Position numbers and translations under genes: made by a program. Below, one piece after another: positions 1-8,903 of a stretch of DNA of 57,812 nt. The stretch lies in contig JALEKO010000039.1 of assembly GCA_022769085.1 (NCBI GenBank), positions 1 to 57,812 of the forward strand. The letters run 5' to 3'. The stretch comes from Peptoniphilaceae bacterium. GTDB taxonomy: Bacteria > Bacillota > Clostridia > Tissierellales > Peptoniphilaceae. The notes under the pieces are model-generated. The model did not search any database, was not told where the DNA came from, and saw only the letters and a program-made list of their open reading frames with translations. How positions within the stretch are numbered: the stretch's first letter is position 1; each line of letters starts with the position of its first letter.

Positions 1-731
1 TTGATTCAATTAAAATGAACGCTACTGAAGAGCTTCATTACATTGATTCATTTAAAAAAATTGAAGAAGTTTCTAAAAGAGTTTCTGCTTTAAGAGAAAG
101 ATTTGGATATGATCTTAATATAGGAATTGATTTTCATGGAAGAGTTCATAAGTCTATGGCAAAAGTTTTGGCAAAAGAATTAGAACAATATAAACCAATG
201 TTTTTAGAAGAAGTCGTGTTGCCTGAAAATGAAGATTCGTTTAAAACTATTGCAAATATAACATCTACTCCTTTAGCAACAGGTGAAAGAATCTATTCGA
301 GGTGGGGGTTTAAAAACATATTCAAAGAAGGAATAATAGATATAATTCAACCAGATGTGGCTCTTGTTGGTGGTATTAATGAACTAAAAAAAATAGCATC
401 GACAGCTGAATCATTGGATATTGCGGTTGCTCCACATGCGCCGTATGGACCTATTGCACTTGCTGCAACATTGCAAGTTGATGTTTGTACACCTAATGTA
501 TTTATTCAGGAGCAATCTTTAGGAATACATTATAATAAGGGATTTGATTTATTAGATTTTGTAGAAAATAAAGAAATTTTTCAATATGATGAAGGATTTG
601 TAAAAATACCACAAGAACCAGGTCTTGGAGTAAAATTAAATGAAGAAATGATAGATGAAGTATCGAAAGAAAAAATAAATCGGGAAAATCCATCATGGAA
701 AAATTACGATGGGACAATAGCTGAATGGTAA
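1..731 (+). CDS. dgoD: D-galactonate dehydratase (enolase superfamily), 5' end cut off by the window
   Basis: Only the C-terminal ~243 residues are present. The frame is open from base 3, so the ATG at 15 is internal and not the start. E. coli DgoD has about 380 residues, so roughly the first third lies outside. DgoD dehydrates D-galactonate to 2-keto-3-deoxygalactonate in De Ley-Doudoroff galactose use. The barrel shows the expected ligands and catalytic residues in order: DFHGR (metal Asp and catalytic His), an FLEEV strand (metal Glu), GER (metal Glu) and APHAP (second catalytic His). The late EQSLGIHYNKG segment and the C-terminal IAEW also match DgoD. One oddity is EEVVL where the family usually has EEPVL. 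Related mandelate-racemase-type sugar acid dehydratases are less likely because the match to DgoD runs to the C-terminus. Confidence 0.9.
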   Translation, partial: DSIKMNATEELHYIDSFKKIEEVSKRVSALRERFGYDLNIGIDFHGRVHKSMAKVLAKELEQYKPMFLEEVVLPENEDSFKTIANITSTPLATGERIYSRWGFKNIFKEGIIDIIQPDVALVGGINELKKIASTAESLDIAVAPHAPYGPIALAATLQVDVCTPNVFIQEQSLGIHYNKGFDLLDFVENKEIFQYDEGFVKIPQEPGLGVKLNEEMIDEVSKEKINRENPSWKNYDGTIAEW

Positions 732-760
732 AATATAATAAAAAATATAAATAAAATCAG

Positions 761-800
761 AAAACCCAACACGTTTATATAAGAAAATGGTTGGGTTTTT
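761..800. terminator. Bidirectional terminator between dgoD and the msrC-like gene
   Basis: A perfect 10-bp inverted repeat (AAAACCCAAC ... GTTGGGTTTT) with a 19-nt loop has A and T runs at its two ends, so it can stop transcription from both convergent sides. Confidence 0.8.
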
Positions 801-805
801 GAGTT

Positions 806-1270
806 TTAATATAAAAGATTTGTAAAATCTACATTTTTTTCAATTAATTCTGTTATATTTTCAAAAAGATCTATTTCATTTGTTTTAAACCTACTTAAAA
901 TAGGACTATCAATATCAAAAATACCAATGGTTTTTTCTTTGAAATGAACAGGAATTGCAATTTCGCTTTTTGAATTTGAATCGCATGCGATATGCCCTTT
1001 GAATTTGTGAACATCATCTACAATAACAGTTGAATTTTTTTTAAATGCCTCTGCACATACGCCTTTATCAAGTTTAATTCTGCTGCAAGCAATTTTTCCT
1101 TGAAACATACCTAAAACAAGCTCATTTTCTCTTAAAAAATAAAATCCAACCCAATTTAAATTGTCAATATTTTCAAAAATAAAACTACATATGTTTGAAA
1201 GAGATGCCAAAGGATCTTTTTCACTTTTTATTAAATTGTCAATAGCTTTAAGTAGTAAAAAATAGTCCAT
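806..1270 (-). CDS. msrC: Free methionine-(R)-sulfoxide reductase (GAF domain)
   Basis: A 154-residue single GAF-domain protein, the normal length for the fRMsr/YebR family, which reduces free methionine-R-sulfoxide in the cytoplasm with thioredoxin. The diagnostic stretches are present: NWVGFYF near residue 40, a QGK-ACSRI cysteine, a GVC cysteine, and the HIACD block followed by SKSEIAIPV. The three cysteines correspond to the catalytic and resolving cysteines of the family. It lies 12 bp downstream of the PAQR gene and probably shares its transcript. Together with the neighbouring Bcp peroxiredoxin this looks like a small oxidative-damage cluster. Confidence 0.9.
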   Translation of the reverse strand: MDYFLLLKAIDNLIKSEKDPLASLSNICSFIFENIDNLNWVGFYFLRENELVLGMFQGKIACSRIKLDKGVCAEAFKKNSTVIVDDVHKFKGHIACDSNSKSEIAIPVHFKEKTIGIFDIDSPILSRFKTNEIDLFENITELIEKNVDFTNLLY

Positions 1271-1282
1271 AAAACCTCTAAT

Positions 1283-1930
1283 TTATATAATTAATATCCC
1301 AATGAACTGACATAGTGCTGCCAAAAGAATGAATATATGCCAAATACTGTGAAAATAAGGCTTTTTAATTGCATAAAATACAAAGCCAAGTGAATATAGT
1401 ATTCCGCCTGAAAGTATCCAAATAAAAACAGAAATTCCCAATTTACTAACAATTTCTTTAACCATAAAAATTGAAATCCAACCAATTACAATATACATTA
1501 CATAAGTAATTATTGGAATTATTTTTTTGGTGCTTATATTAAATTGAATAATTTTTAAAATTATTCCCAAAAAACACATAAACCATATTGCAATCATTAA
1601 TATTATTCTAATTCTTCCTTTAAAAGTTGCCATTAGTATTGGAGTATAAGTTCCACCAATCGCAAGAAAAATTGCTGCGTGGTCAAAAAATCTTAATACA
1701 GACTTTGCTTTTTTATTTGTTATTGAATGATATAATGTAGATGCCAAAAACATTATAAAAAGGCAATTTCCATAAATTATTGAAGCATCAACCATAAAAT
1801 TTAATCCAAAAAATTTTACAATTAATATTACAGTAAATGCAATTGCAAGTATTGAGCCAATACCATGCGTTATTGCGTTAAAAATTTCTTCCCCGATAGA
1901 ATATGTCGGTAAATTTTTTATATTATTCAT
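1283..1930 (-). CDS. trhA: PAQR / hemolysin III family membrane protein (TrhA/YqfA type)
   Basis: 215 residues with seven predicted hydrophobic segments, the standard size of bacterial hemolysin-III/PAQR proteins. Family signatures are visible: E-I-NAITHG at the N-terminus, TLYHS after TM2, FDHAAIFLAIGGTYTP, and a C-terminal SIWHIF. These His/Ser/Asp positions form the zinc-binding, ceramidase-like site of the superfamily. E. coli YqfA/TrhA affects membrane fluidity; haemolysis is a historical label and not implied. A good SD sequence (AGGAG on the minus strand) precedes the ATG. Confidence 0.9.
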   Translation of the reverse strand: MNNIKNLPTYSIGEEIFNAITHGIGSILAIAFTVILIVKFFGLNFMVDASIIYGNCLFIMFLASTLYHSITNKKAKSVLRFFDHAAIFLAIGGTYTPILMATFKGRIRIILMIAIWFMCFLGIILKIIQFNISTKKIIPIITYVMYIVIGWISIFMVKEIVSKLGISVFIWILSGGILYSLGFVFYAIKKPYFHSIWHIFILLAALCQFIGILII

Positions 1931-1977
1931 ATATTTCTCCTAAACATATTATATGGTTTTAAAAACTAGATGCAAGA

Positions 1978-2004
1978 AGATTTTTATTTTTTAAATAAAA
2001 ATCT
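1978..2004 (-). terminator. Possible weak AT-only hairpin downstream of bcp
   Basis: An 11-bp perfect inverted repeat (AGATTTTTATT ... AATAAAAATCT) lies just past the bcp stop codon. It is almost purely A/T and has no clear U-run on the minus strand, so termination is uncertain; partial read-through into the PAQR gene is plausible. Confidence 0.3.
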
Positions 2005-2026
2005 ATTATATATTAAGGAAGAAATT

Positions 2027-2476
2027 TTAGTTCAAATTCTCTTTAACAAATTCTAATACTTTTTCAGCATGATCTTTTACTCTGACATTTAGAAATTCTT
2101 TTACAAGGTTTCCATTTTTGTCAAATATAAATGTAGATCTTACAACTCCCATATATTCTCTTCCATAATTTTTCTTTAATTTCCATGCACCAAGTTTATC
2201 AATTAATTTTATTTCTTCGTCACTTAAAATATTAAATTTTAGCTCATTTTTATCTCTGAATTTTTCGTGACTTTTTATTGAATCTTTTGAAAGACCTATT
2301 ACTTCTGTATTGTTTTCATGAAATTCATTTAATAGTCTGTTAAAATCTAATGCTTCAGTTGTGCAACCTTTAGTGTTGTCTTTTGGATAAACATAGAGTA
2401 CTAAATTTTTCCCTTTATAATCATTTATTGATTTTTCGCCATCAAGACTATTAAATTTTATATCTTTATAATCCAT
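2027..2476 (-). CDS. bcp: Bcp-type thioredoxin-dependent peroxiredoxin (one-cysteine form)
   Basis: 149 residues with the AhpC/TSA thioredoxin fold. The peroxidatic cysteine sits in the YPKDNT-GCTTEA motif near residue 38, typical of the Bcp/PrxQ group that reduces hydrogen peroxide and organic peroxides. VVRSTFIFDKNG near residue 112 supplies the conserved Arg. There is no other cysteine in the protein, so the resolving Cys usually five residues later is missing and this must act as a one-Cys enzyme needing an external thiol. It is transcribed divergently from ktrB, 83 bp apart. Confidence 0.93.
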   Translation of the reverse strand: MDYKDIKFNSLDGEKSINDYKGKNLVLYVYPKDNTKGCTTEALDFNRLLNEFHENNTEVIGLSKDSIKSHEKFRDKNELKFNILSDEEIKLIDKLGAWKLKKNYGREYMGVVRSTFIFDKNGNLVKEFLNVRVKDHAEKVLEFVKENLN

Positions 2477-2559
2477 ATTCTCACCTCGATTAATATTTTA
2501 CCCATTAAATTTTTTTAAAAACTTTTTTGATGATATAATTGTATTGAAAGGGATAACTA

Positions 2560-3900
2560 ATGAAAAAAATTTTGAAAAAATTATATCAGAAACCTCAACT
2601 TCTGATTTTAGAAACATATATTTTGGTTATTTTTATTGGAGCAATTATTTTAACATTACCAATTTCAAGTTCGAATGGAGAATATACTCCATTTATTGAT
2701 GCTTTTTTTACTTCAACATCAGCTTTTTGCGTTACAGGCCTTGTAACCGTTACAAGTGCAACTTATTGGAATTTATTTGGGAAAATAATAATTTTATTAA
2801 TAATTCAACTTGGTGGTATAGGAATAATGACACTTACAGCCATGGTTTTTATTTTTTTGAATAAAAATATTTCTTTAAAACAAAGAGCTTTAATGCAAGA
2901 AGAATCTAATTCATCAAATAGAAGAGGAATTGTAAAACTTATGAAATATATAATGTACTCTACATTTATTATTGAAACAGTTGGTGCAATTTTACTTTCT
3001 TTTGAATTTATACCACAATATGGAGTTGTAAAAGGAATTTGGTTTTCTATTTTTCATTCAATTAGTGCATATTGTAATGCGGGGTTTGATATAATTTCAG
3101 AAAATTCTCTTAATTCTTATGCTTCAAATTTAATTATAATACTTAGCATTTCAAGCTTGATTATACTTGGAGGAATTGGATTTAGAGTATATAGTGACGT
3201 ATTAGAAAATAAATGTTTTTCTAAATTAAAAATACAGAGTAAGATAGCTATAAAATATACAGTTATATTACTTGTTATAGGTTGTATACTTTTTCTTTTT
3301 ATTGAGTGGAACAACCCTTTAACTATGAAAGAAGATAATTTATTTTCAAAATTAATGAAAGCATTTTTTCAGTCGGTAACAACAAGAACCGCCGGATTTT
3401 TTAGCATAAATCAAGCAAATTTAAAAGATGCATCTGCATTTGTTACAATAATTTTGATGTTTATAGGAGGAAGTTCTGGAGGAACTGCTGGTGGAATTAA
3501 GATTACGACATTTGCAACACTTTTAGGATTTATAAGTGCTCAATTGAATTCAAGAAGTGAAATAGTAATATTAAAAAGAAGAATACCAGAAGATACAGTA
3601 AGAAAAGCTGTTTCAATAACTGTAATAAGTGCAATTTGGGTTGTATTTATTTCATTTTTATTAATGATAACTGAAAAAAAAGCTTCATCACTTGATGTGA
3701 TTTTTGAAGTCACATCAGCATTTGCAACAGTTGGAATTACTAGGGGGCTTACTCCTGTTTTAACAATTTTTGGTAAAATTGCAATAATTATTACGATGGT
3801 ATTTGGTAAAATAGGACCATTAGGTTTACTTTTTGCATTGTCAAAAAAGAAAAAAAATGTTAGTTTTAAAGAAGCAACTGAAAATATTATGGTAGGATAA
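2560..3900 (+). CDS. ktrB: Potassium uptake channel subunit, TrkH/KtrB family
   Basis: 446 residues, about the length of KtrB/NtpJ (shorter than proteobacterial TrkH). The four M1-P-M2 repeats each show a selectivity-filter glycine segment: AFCVTGL near residue 60, AYCNAGF near 172, TTRTAGF near 278 and AFATVGI near 390. A gly/ser-rich GGSSGGTAGG loop in the middle is the membrane-gate segment of repeat 3. KtrB forms the K+ (Na+-dependent) pore at the membrane and is gated by the cytoplasmic KtrA ring, encoded 10 bp downstream. The start has GGGA upstream, followed by a lysine-rich N-terminus. Confidence 0.95.
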   Translation: MKKILKKLYQKPQLLILETYILVIFIGAIILTLPISSSNGEYTPFIDAFFTSTSAFCVTGLVTVTSATYWNLFGKIIILLIIQLGGIGIMTLTAMVFIFLNKNISLKQRALMQEESNSSNRRGIVKLMKYIMYSTFIIETVGAILLSFEFIPQYGVVKGIWFSIFHSISAYCNAGFDIISENSLNSYASNLIIILSISSLIILGGIGFRVYSDVLENKCFSKLKIQSKIAIKYTVILLVIGCILFLFIEWNNPLTMKEDNLFSKLMKAFFQSVTTRTAGFFSINQANLKDASAFVTIILMFIGGSSGGTAGGIKITTFATLLGFISAQLNSRSEIVILKRRIPEDTVRKAVSITVISAIWVVFISFLLMITEKKASSLDVIFEVTSAFATVGITRGLTPVLTIFGKIAIIITMVFGKIGPLGLLFALSKKKKNVSFKEATENIMVG

Positions 3901-3910
3901 AAGAATTAAA

Positions 3911-4555
3911 ATGAAAGAAAAAATATATGTTGTAATGGGTCTTGGAGTTTTTGGATTTACCATGGCTAAAAGATTACAAGAAAATGGAAATTACGTTATT
4001 GCAATTGACAATAATGAAGAAAAAATAAATGAAATTTCAGAGCTTGTAAGCGAAGCCTATATTGCAGATGTAACAAATTCTGGCGTGTTAGAAGATTTAG
4101 GAATAAAAAATGCAGATAATGTAATAATATCAATGGGAGAAAGCTTAGAAGCAACTCTTATATCAGCATTGAAATGCAAAGAATTTGGAGTTTTAAATAT
4201 TATTGTAAAAGTAAAAAATGAAGTACATGCACAGATATTAAGAAAAATTGGTGTAAATAAAGTAATAATTCCTGAAAGAGATATGGCATTAAAAATAGCA
4301 GACCACCAAAAATATGAAAAATTTATTAGTTTAATTGAACTTTCAGAAGACTATTCAATTGTGCAAATTGAAGTTCCACAAAAATGGATAGGAAAATCTA
4401 TAATCAATTTAAATATAAGAACAAAGTATGGAATAAATGTAATTTGTATAATTCAAGGTAAAAATTACATAGTAAATCCAAAACCAGAATATGAATTTAA
4501 TGAAGAAGATCAAATTATGGTTTTGGGAGAAAATAAAAATATAGAAAAACTTTAA
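3911..4555 (+). CDS. ktrA: Potassium channel regulatory subunit, TrkA/KtrA family
   Basis: 214 residues with an N-terminal RCK/KTN domain and a C-terminal TrkA-C domain (about 130 to 214). The nucleotide-binding Rossmann motif GLGVFG is at residues 10-15 and an acidic residue ends strand 2 (IAIDNN), as expected for adenine nucleotide binding. KtrA rings control the KtrB pore in response to ATP/ADP and, in relatives, cyclic di-AMP bound by the C-terminal domain. It follows ktrB directly in an operon. No terminator is evident before the ribosomal promoter. Confidence 0.95.
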   Translation: MKEKIYVVMGLGVFGFTMAKRLQENGNYVIAIDNNEEKINEISELVSEAYIADVTNSGVLEDLGIKNADNVIISMGESLEATLISALKCKEFGVLNIIVKVKNEVHAQILRKIGVNKVIIPERDMALKIADHQKYEKFISLIELSEDYSIVQIEVPQKWIGKSIINLNIRTKYGINVICIIQGKNYIVNPKPEYEFNEEDQIMVLGENKNIEKL

Positions 4556-4575
4556 TAAAAAAATAAATGTAATTC

Positions 4576-4604
4576 TTGACATATAAACATTTCTATTGTA
4601 TTAT
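4576..4604 (+). promoter_or_regulatory. Sigma-A type promoter of the ribosomal superoperon
   Basis: A consensus -35 TTGACA at 4576-4581 is followed after exactly 17 nt by TATTAT at 4599-4604. It is the best promoter match in the ribosomal region and precedes a long leader, as expected for a highly expressed operon. Confidence 0.85.
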
Positions 4605-4610
4605 ATACAA

Positions 4611-4730
4611 GTGCTAAGAAGTGAAAGGTTGCTATTACATGGCCAAGTGATAGGTAATTTTCATGGAGCAAGCTTAACTTAATTAAGCGATTTTCTCAAA
4701 ATAAACACCCGGATGGGTTGCACATCAAAA
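4611..4730 (+). promoter_or_regulatory. Structured 5' leader of the S10 operon (candidate autoregulatory element)
   Basis: About 120 nt lie between the predicted start site and the rpsJ SD. The leader has short complementary segments and GGTTGCT, GGCCAAG and GGAGCAAGC blocks that stand out as G-rich against the AT-rich background. S10 operons are autoregulated through the leader in E. coli by L4; whether this leader binds a ribosomal protein is inference. No uORF with a clear SD is seen. The ATG at 4713 is in frame with rpsJ but lacks an SD. Confidence 0.45.
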
Positions 4731-4739
4731 GGAGGAAAA

Positions 4740-5048
4740 ATGGCTAATCAGAAGATAAGAATTAGACTAAGAGCTTATGATCACGAAGTGATTGATAGCT
4801 CATCGGAAAAAATTGTGGAGGCAGCTAAAAGATCTGGAGCAAAAGTTTCAGGACCTATTCCACTTCCGACAGAAAAAGAAATTATAACGGTATTGCGTGC
4901 TGTACACAAGGACAAAGATTCAAGAGAACAATTTGAACAAAGAACGCATAAGAGATTGATAGACATAATTAATCCGAACGCTAAAACATTAGATGCATTA
5001 AAAAAATTAAATTTACCAGCAGGCGTTGACATAGAAATTAAATTATAA
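4740..5048 (+). CDS. rpsJ: Ribosomal protein uS10
   Basis: 102 residues, full length. It begins [19 protein letters not shown] and carries the [14 protein letters not shown] loop that contacts 16S rRNA in the 30S head; S10 also doubles as NusE in antitermination. The ATG at 4740 is chosen over the in-frame ATG at 4713 because AGGAGG lies 7-9 nt upstream of it and the N-terminus then matches the family. First gene of the superoperon. Confidence 0.98.
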   Translation: MANQKIRIRLRAYDHEVIDSSSEKIVEAAKRSGAKVSGPIPLPTEKEIITVLRAVHKDKDSREQFEQRTHKRLIDIINPNAKTLDALKKLNLPAGVDIEIKL

Positions 5049-5093
5049 TTAGAATGATTGTTTTATCAATCCGCTGTAATTAAGGAGGTACTC

Positions 5094-5723
5094 ATGAAGA
5101 GTATATTTACAACAAAAATTGGAATGACACAGGTCATTGATGAAAATGGCGATGTTACCCCAGTTACTGTTTTAAAAGTAGATGAAAATGCTATTACGCA
5201 AATTAAAACAGTTGAAAAAGACGGCTATGATGCAATTCAAGTCGCAACAGTAGAAAAAAAAGAAAAGAAAACGAAAAAACCTCTTAAAGGACATTTTGAC
5301 AAAGCAGGTGTTTCTTACAAAAGATATTTAAGAGAAATCAAAGTAGAATCAACAGAAAACTACAACCTTGGAGATGTAATTGATCTAAATACATTCCAAG
5401 AGGGAGAACTTGTAGATGTTGTAGCAATATCAAAAGGAAAAGGAACACAAGGAGCTATCAAGAGATGGAATTATCAAAGAGGTCCACAAGGACATGGTTC
5501 CAAATCACATAGAGTTGCTGGTGCAAGAGCAGCAGGTTCTGATCCGGCAAGAGTTCTAAAGGGAAGAAAAGGATCCGGAAAGATGGGTCACGACAGAGTT
5601 ACAGTTCAAAATCTTAAAGTTGTCAGAGTTAATACACAAGACAATTACATTCTCATAAAGGGAGCTGTTCCGGGACCAAAAGGCGGACTTGTACAAGTAA
5701 AACAGGCCGTAAAGAGTCTATAA
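5094..5723 (+). CDS. rplC: Ribosomal protein uL3
   Basis: 209 residues. The start MKSIFTTKIGMTQ is the canonical L3 N-terminus and follows AAGGAGG, so the upstream in-frame ATG at 5058 is rejected. The central loop with WNYQRGPQGHGSKSHRV reaches towards the peptidyl-transferase centre of the 50S subunit; the Gln of the QRGPQGHG block is the site methylated by PrmB in some bacteria. Separated from rpsJ by 45 bp and from rplD by 14 bp. Confidence 0.98.
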   Translation: MKSIFTTKIGMTQVIDENGDVTPVTVLKVDENAITQIKTVEKDGYDAIQVATVEKKEKKTKKPLKGHFDKAGVSYKRYLREIKVESTENYNLGDVIDLNTFQEGELVDVVAISKGKGTQGAIKRWNYQRGPQGHGSKSHRVAGARAAGSDPARVLKGRKGSGKMGHDRVTVQNLKVVRVNTQDNYILIKGAVPGPKGGLVQVKQAVKSL

Positions 5724-5737
5724 GAGGGAGGAAGTAA

Positions 5738-6361
5738 ATGCCTAAAATAGCAGTATTAAATCAAAAAGGCGAGAATGTCGGTGAAGTTGAATTAAATGAA
5801 GTTCTATTCGACACTAATATTTCCGAACAATCCGTCTACGAAGTTGTAAAAAGTCAACTTGCAAATAAAAGACAGGGCACTCAGTCAGCAAAAACACGTA
5901 CTGAAGTAAGAGGCGGAGGAAAAAAACCGTTTAGACAAAAAGGTACAGGTAGAGCAAGACAGGGCTCTATTAGATCTCCGCATTACAGAGGTGGTGGAGT
6001 TGTTTTTGCACCGAAGCCTAGAGACTATAGTTATAAAGTATCTAAATCTGTAAGAAGAAAAGCGCTTTACTCAGTACTTACTTCAAAATTTAAAGAAAAT
6101 GAGCTTATAGTTGTTGATTCACTTAATTTTGACAACTACAGCACAAAAGAAGCAAAAAATGTACTTACTAATATAAAGGCTGATAAAAAAGCTTACATTG
6201 TATATGATGATAAAAATGATAAATTATATAGATCATTTAGAAACATCAAATTTGTAGAATCTTCAGTTGCAAATCTTATAAATGTGTATGATATTTTAAG
6301 ATTTAAATCATTAGTAATTACAAAAGATGCTTTAAATAAACTTGAGGAGGTGTTCATTTAA
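5738..6361 (+). CDS. rplD: Ribosomal protein uL4
   Basis: 207 residues, normal length. The long extension lining the exit tunnel is seen in [20 protein letters not shown] and the [19 protein letters not shown] that follows. The C-terminal part has the globular Rossmann-like fold, here lysine-rich. L4 is the classical repressor of the S10 operon in E. coli. Its stop shares one base with the rplW start (TAATG), indicating translational coupling. Confidence 0.98.
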   Translation: MPKIAVLNQKGENVGEVELNEVLFDTNISEQSVYEVVKSQLANKRQGTQSAKTRTEVRGGGKKPFRQKGTGRARQGSIRSPHYRGGGVVFAPKPRDYSYKVSKSVRRKALYSVLTSKFKENELIVVDSLNFDNYSTKEAKNVLTNIKADKKAYIVYDDKNDKLYRSFRNIKFVESSVANLINVYDILRFKSLVITKDALNKLEEVFI

Positions 6362-6654
6362 TGAAATCACCATATGAAGTTATTTTAAGACCAATTGTAA
6401 CAGAAAAATCAATGGATCTTATAAATGAAAATAAATACACTTTCAAAGTAGATAAAAAAGCTAACAAACCAGAAATTAAAAAAGCTTTAGAAGCTATTTT
6501 TGATGGTGTTAAAGTAAAAAAAGTAAGAACAATGAATTACGTAGGTAAAAAAAGAAGAACGAAATTCGGTTACGGAAAAAGCAATGATCGGAAAAAAGCT
6601 ATCGTAACACTTACAGATGATTCCAAAGAAATAGAATTTTTCGAAGGAATGTAA
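6361..6654 (+). CDS. rplW: Ribosomal protein uL23
   Basis: 97 residues. The [13 protein letters not shown]-terminus and the [16 protein letters not shown] basic loop are typical of bacterial L23, which sits at the tunnel exit and docks trigger factor and SRP. Overlaps the rplD stop by one base. Confidence 0.98.
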   Translation: MKSPYEVILRPIVTEKSMDLINENKYTFKVDKKANKPEIKKALEAIFDGVKVKKVRTMNYVGKKRRTKFGYGKSNDRKKAIVTLTDDSKEIEFFEGM

Positions 6655-6665
6655 TGGAGGAATAA

Positions 6666-7499
6666 ATGGCTATAAGAAAATATAAACCAACTTCAAATGG
6701 TGTTCGTGGAATGAGTGTTTCATCATTTGAAAACATTACAACTGATAAGCCTGAAAGATCTCTTTTAACTGATCTGAAAAGTTCGGGTGGAAGAAACAAT
6801 AAAGGAAGAATTACTTCACGTCATAGAGGTGGTGGAGTAAAAAGAAAATATAGAATCATTGATTTTAAAAGAAATAAAGATGGAATTGCTGCAAGAGTAA
6901 AAACAATAGAATATGATCCAAATAGATCAGCAAATATTGCGTTATTAGCATATGCAGATGGTGTAAAGAAATATATTCTTGCCCCAAAAGGACTTAACGT
7001 AGGTGATATTGTTTATTCAGGAAAAGATGCAGATATTAAACCAGGAAATGCAAAAGAATTACAAGATATGCCAATAGGTACAAGAATTCATAATATAGAA
7101 CTTAAAGCAGGAGCTGGGGCAATTCTTGTAAGAAGTGCAGGGGTTTCAGCACAACTTATGGCAAAAGAAGGAAAGTTTGCAACAGTAAAACTTCCATCTG
7201 GAGAAACAAGATTGATACACCTTAATTGTAGAGCTACTATTGGAGAGGTTGGAAATTCAGACCATGAACTTATTAAAATAGGTAAAGCCGGAAAATCTAG
7301 ATACATGGGAAAAAGACCTCATGTAAGAGGAAGTGCGATGAACCCGGTAGACCATCCACATGGAGGTGGTGAAGGAAGAGCACCAGTTGGAAGACCAGGA
7401 CCAATGACTCCATGGGGTAAAAAAGCTCTTGGACTTAAAACAAGAAAGAAAAATAAAAAATCTTCCGATTATATAGTTAGAAGAAGAAATGAGAAATAG
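6666..7499 (+). CDS. rplB: Ribosomal protein uL2
   Basis: 277 residues, full length. It has the OB- and SH3-like domains and the highly conserved C-terminal block [18 protein letters not shown] near residue 222, with the histidine implicated in peptidyl-transferase-centre assembly. The SD is GGAGG, 7 nt before the ATG. Confidence 0.99.
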   Translation: MAIRKYKPTSNGVRGMSVSSFENITTDKPERSLLTDLKSSGGRNNKGRITSRHRGGGVKRKYRIIDFKRNKDGIAARVKTIEYDPNRSANIALLAYADGVKKYILAPKGLNVGDIVYSGKDADIKPGNAKELQDMPIGTRIHNIELKAGAGAILVRSAGVSAQLMAKEGKFATVKLPSGETRLIHLNCRATIGEVGNSDHELIKIGKAGKSRYMGKRPHVRGSAMNPVDHPHGGGEGRAPVGRPGPMTPWGKKALGLKTRKKNKKSSDYIVRRRNEK

Positions 7500-7507
7500 G
7501 AGGAATA

Positions 7508-7792
7508 ATGGCTAGATCAGTAAAAAAAGGACCTTTTGCAGATGAACATCTTTTGAAAAAAATAGATGAACTTAATGAAAAAGGCGAAAAGAAAGTTATT
7601 AAAACATGGTCAAGACGTTCAACTATATTTCCTGAATTTATAGAACACACAATCGCAGTACATGATGGAAGAAAACATGTTCCAATTTATATTACAGAAG
7701 ACATGGTAGGTCATAAACTTGGCGAATTTGTTCCAACAAGAACATTTAAAGGTCATATCAAAAAGAACGAAAAAGCAGGAAAGATAAGATAG
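7508..7792 (+). CDS. rpsS: Ribosomal protein uS19
   Basis: 94 residues, starting [10 protein letters not shown], with [20 protein letters not shown] and [12 protein letters not shown], the invariant S19 segments. It forms the S13-S19 pair at the 30S head. GGAGG lies immediately upstream, overlapping the end of rplB. Confidence 0.99.
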   Translation: MARSVKKGPFADEHLLKKIDELNEKGEKKVIKTWSRRSTIFPEFIEHTIAVHDGRKHVPIYITEDMVGHKLGEFVPTRTFKGHIKKNEKAGKIR

Positions 7793-7801
7793 GAGAAAGA
7801 A

Positions 7802-8149
7802 ATGAAAATTAAAGCAGAAGCAAAATATCAGAGAATTTCTCCTCTAAAAGTTAACTATATATGCAAAGAGATAAGAGGTAAACAGGTTGACGAAGCACTA
7901 AATATCCTAAGATTTACAAATAAAAAAGGTGCAAGACTTCTTGAATCTGTTTTAAATAGTGCTATTGCAAATGCGGAAAATAATAATGGACTTGATAGAG
8001 AAAATCTTGTTGTTAATAACGCATATGCCAATGATGCACCTACTTTTAAAAGACGGAGACCAAAAGCAAAGGGAGCAGCTTACCCTATCTTAAAAAGATC
8101 AAGTCATATAGGTGTAATTTTATCCGAGAAAGAGTTAGAGGAGGATTAG
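7802..8149 (+). CDS. rplV: Ribosomal protein uL22
   Basis: 115 residues. The ISPLKVNYICKEIRGK N-terminus and the beta-hairpin PTFKRRRPKAKGAAYPILKR (about 80-99), which lines the peptide exit tunnel and is where macrolide resistance arises in other species, are intact. The stop directly abuts the rpsC start. Confidence 0.98.
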   Translation: MKIKAEAKYQRISPLKVNYICKEIRGKQVDEALNILRFTNKKGARLLESVLNSAIANAENNNGLDRENLVVNNAYANDAPTFKRRRPKAKGAAYPILKRSSHIGVILSEKELEED

Positions 8150-8875
8150 ATGGGCCAAAAAGTAAGTCCTGAAGGAATGAGAGTTGGAGTAATCAAAGAC
8201 TGGAATTCAAAATGGTTTGCTGATAAGAAAAACTTCGGTGATATTTTGGTTGAAGATTATAACATCAGAGAATTAGTAAAAACAGAATGTAAGGCTGCAG
8301 GAATAGCTTCGGTTGAAATTGAACGTGCGGTAAACAATGTAAAAGTTTCAATTTATACATCAAAACCTGGTATGGTAATTGGAAAAGGTGGTACAGGCGT
8401 TGAAGAATTAAAAGCTAAAATTGAGAAAGTAGCAAAAGGAAAAAGAGTAATTCTTAATGTAGAAGAAATAAAAAATCCTGATGTTAATGCTCAACTAGTT
8501 GCAGAAAATATAGCACAGCAGCTTGAAAACCGTGTTACATTCAGACGAGCAATGAAACAGGCAATACAAAGAGCAATGAGAAGCGGTGCTTTAGGAATAA
8601 AAACAGCTGTATCTGGAAGACTTGGCGGAGCAGATATGGCAAGAACAGAGCATTATAGCGAAGGAACAATTCCTCTTCAAACACTTAGAGCAAATGTTGA
8701 TTACGGATTTATGGAAGCTGATACACAATATGGTAAAATCGGCTGCAAAGTTTGGATTTACAAAGGTGAAGTTCTTCCAGGACAAAAAGCTGAAAGAGAA
8801 CCAAAACTTAAAGTTAAACGCTCTAATACAAGAAGAAATAATAGAAGAAATAACAAAAGAAACAACAATAATTAA
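8150..8875 (+). CDS. rpsC: Ribosomal protein uS3 with an Asn/Arg-rich tail
   Basis: 241 residues. The KH domain ([13 protein letters not shown] near 76) and the [17 protein letters not shown] segment are the S3 hallmarks at the mRNA entry channel, where S3 contributes to helicase activity. After the normal end near [10 protein letters not shown] the protein carries about 25 extra residues made almost only of R, N and K. This low-complexity basic tail is unusual in composition and matches AAT/AAC/AGA codon repetition in the DNA. The start ATG is at 8150, with GAGGA just before it inside rplV. Confidence 0.97.
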   Translation: MGQKVSPEGMRVGVIKDWNSKWFADKKNFGDILVEDYNIRELVKTECKAAGIASVEIERAVNNVKVSIYTSKPGMVIGKGGTGVEELKAKIEKVAKGKRVILNVEEIKNPDVNAQLVAENIAQQLENRVTFRRAMKQAIQRAMRSGALGIKTAVSGRLGGADMARTEHYSEGTIPLQTLRANVDYGFMEADTQYGKIGCKVWIYKGEVLPGQKAEREPKLKVKRSNTRRNNRRNNKRNNNN

Positions 8876-8903
8876 TCCTTAAAGAAAAGGAGGAAAATAC
8901 ATC

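Noticed and set aside
4713-4739. In-frame ATG extending rpsJ by nine codons.
   Set aside because: It has no SD, whereas the ATG at 4740 has AGGAGG and gives the canonical S10 start.
8622-8882. Open frame of 86 codons inside rpsC on the same strand.
   Set aside because: It is a frame-shadow of the highly conserved S3 sequence and its product resembles nothing and has no own SD.
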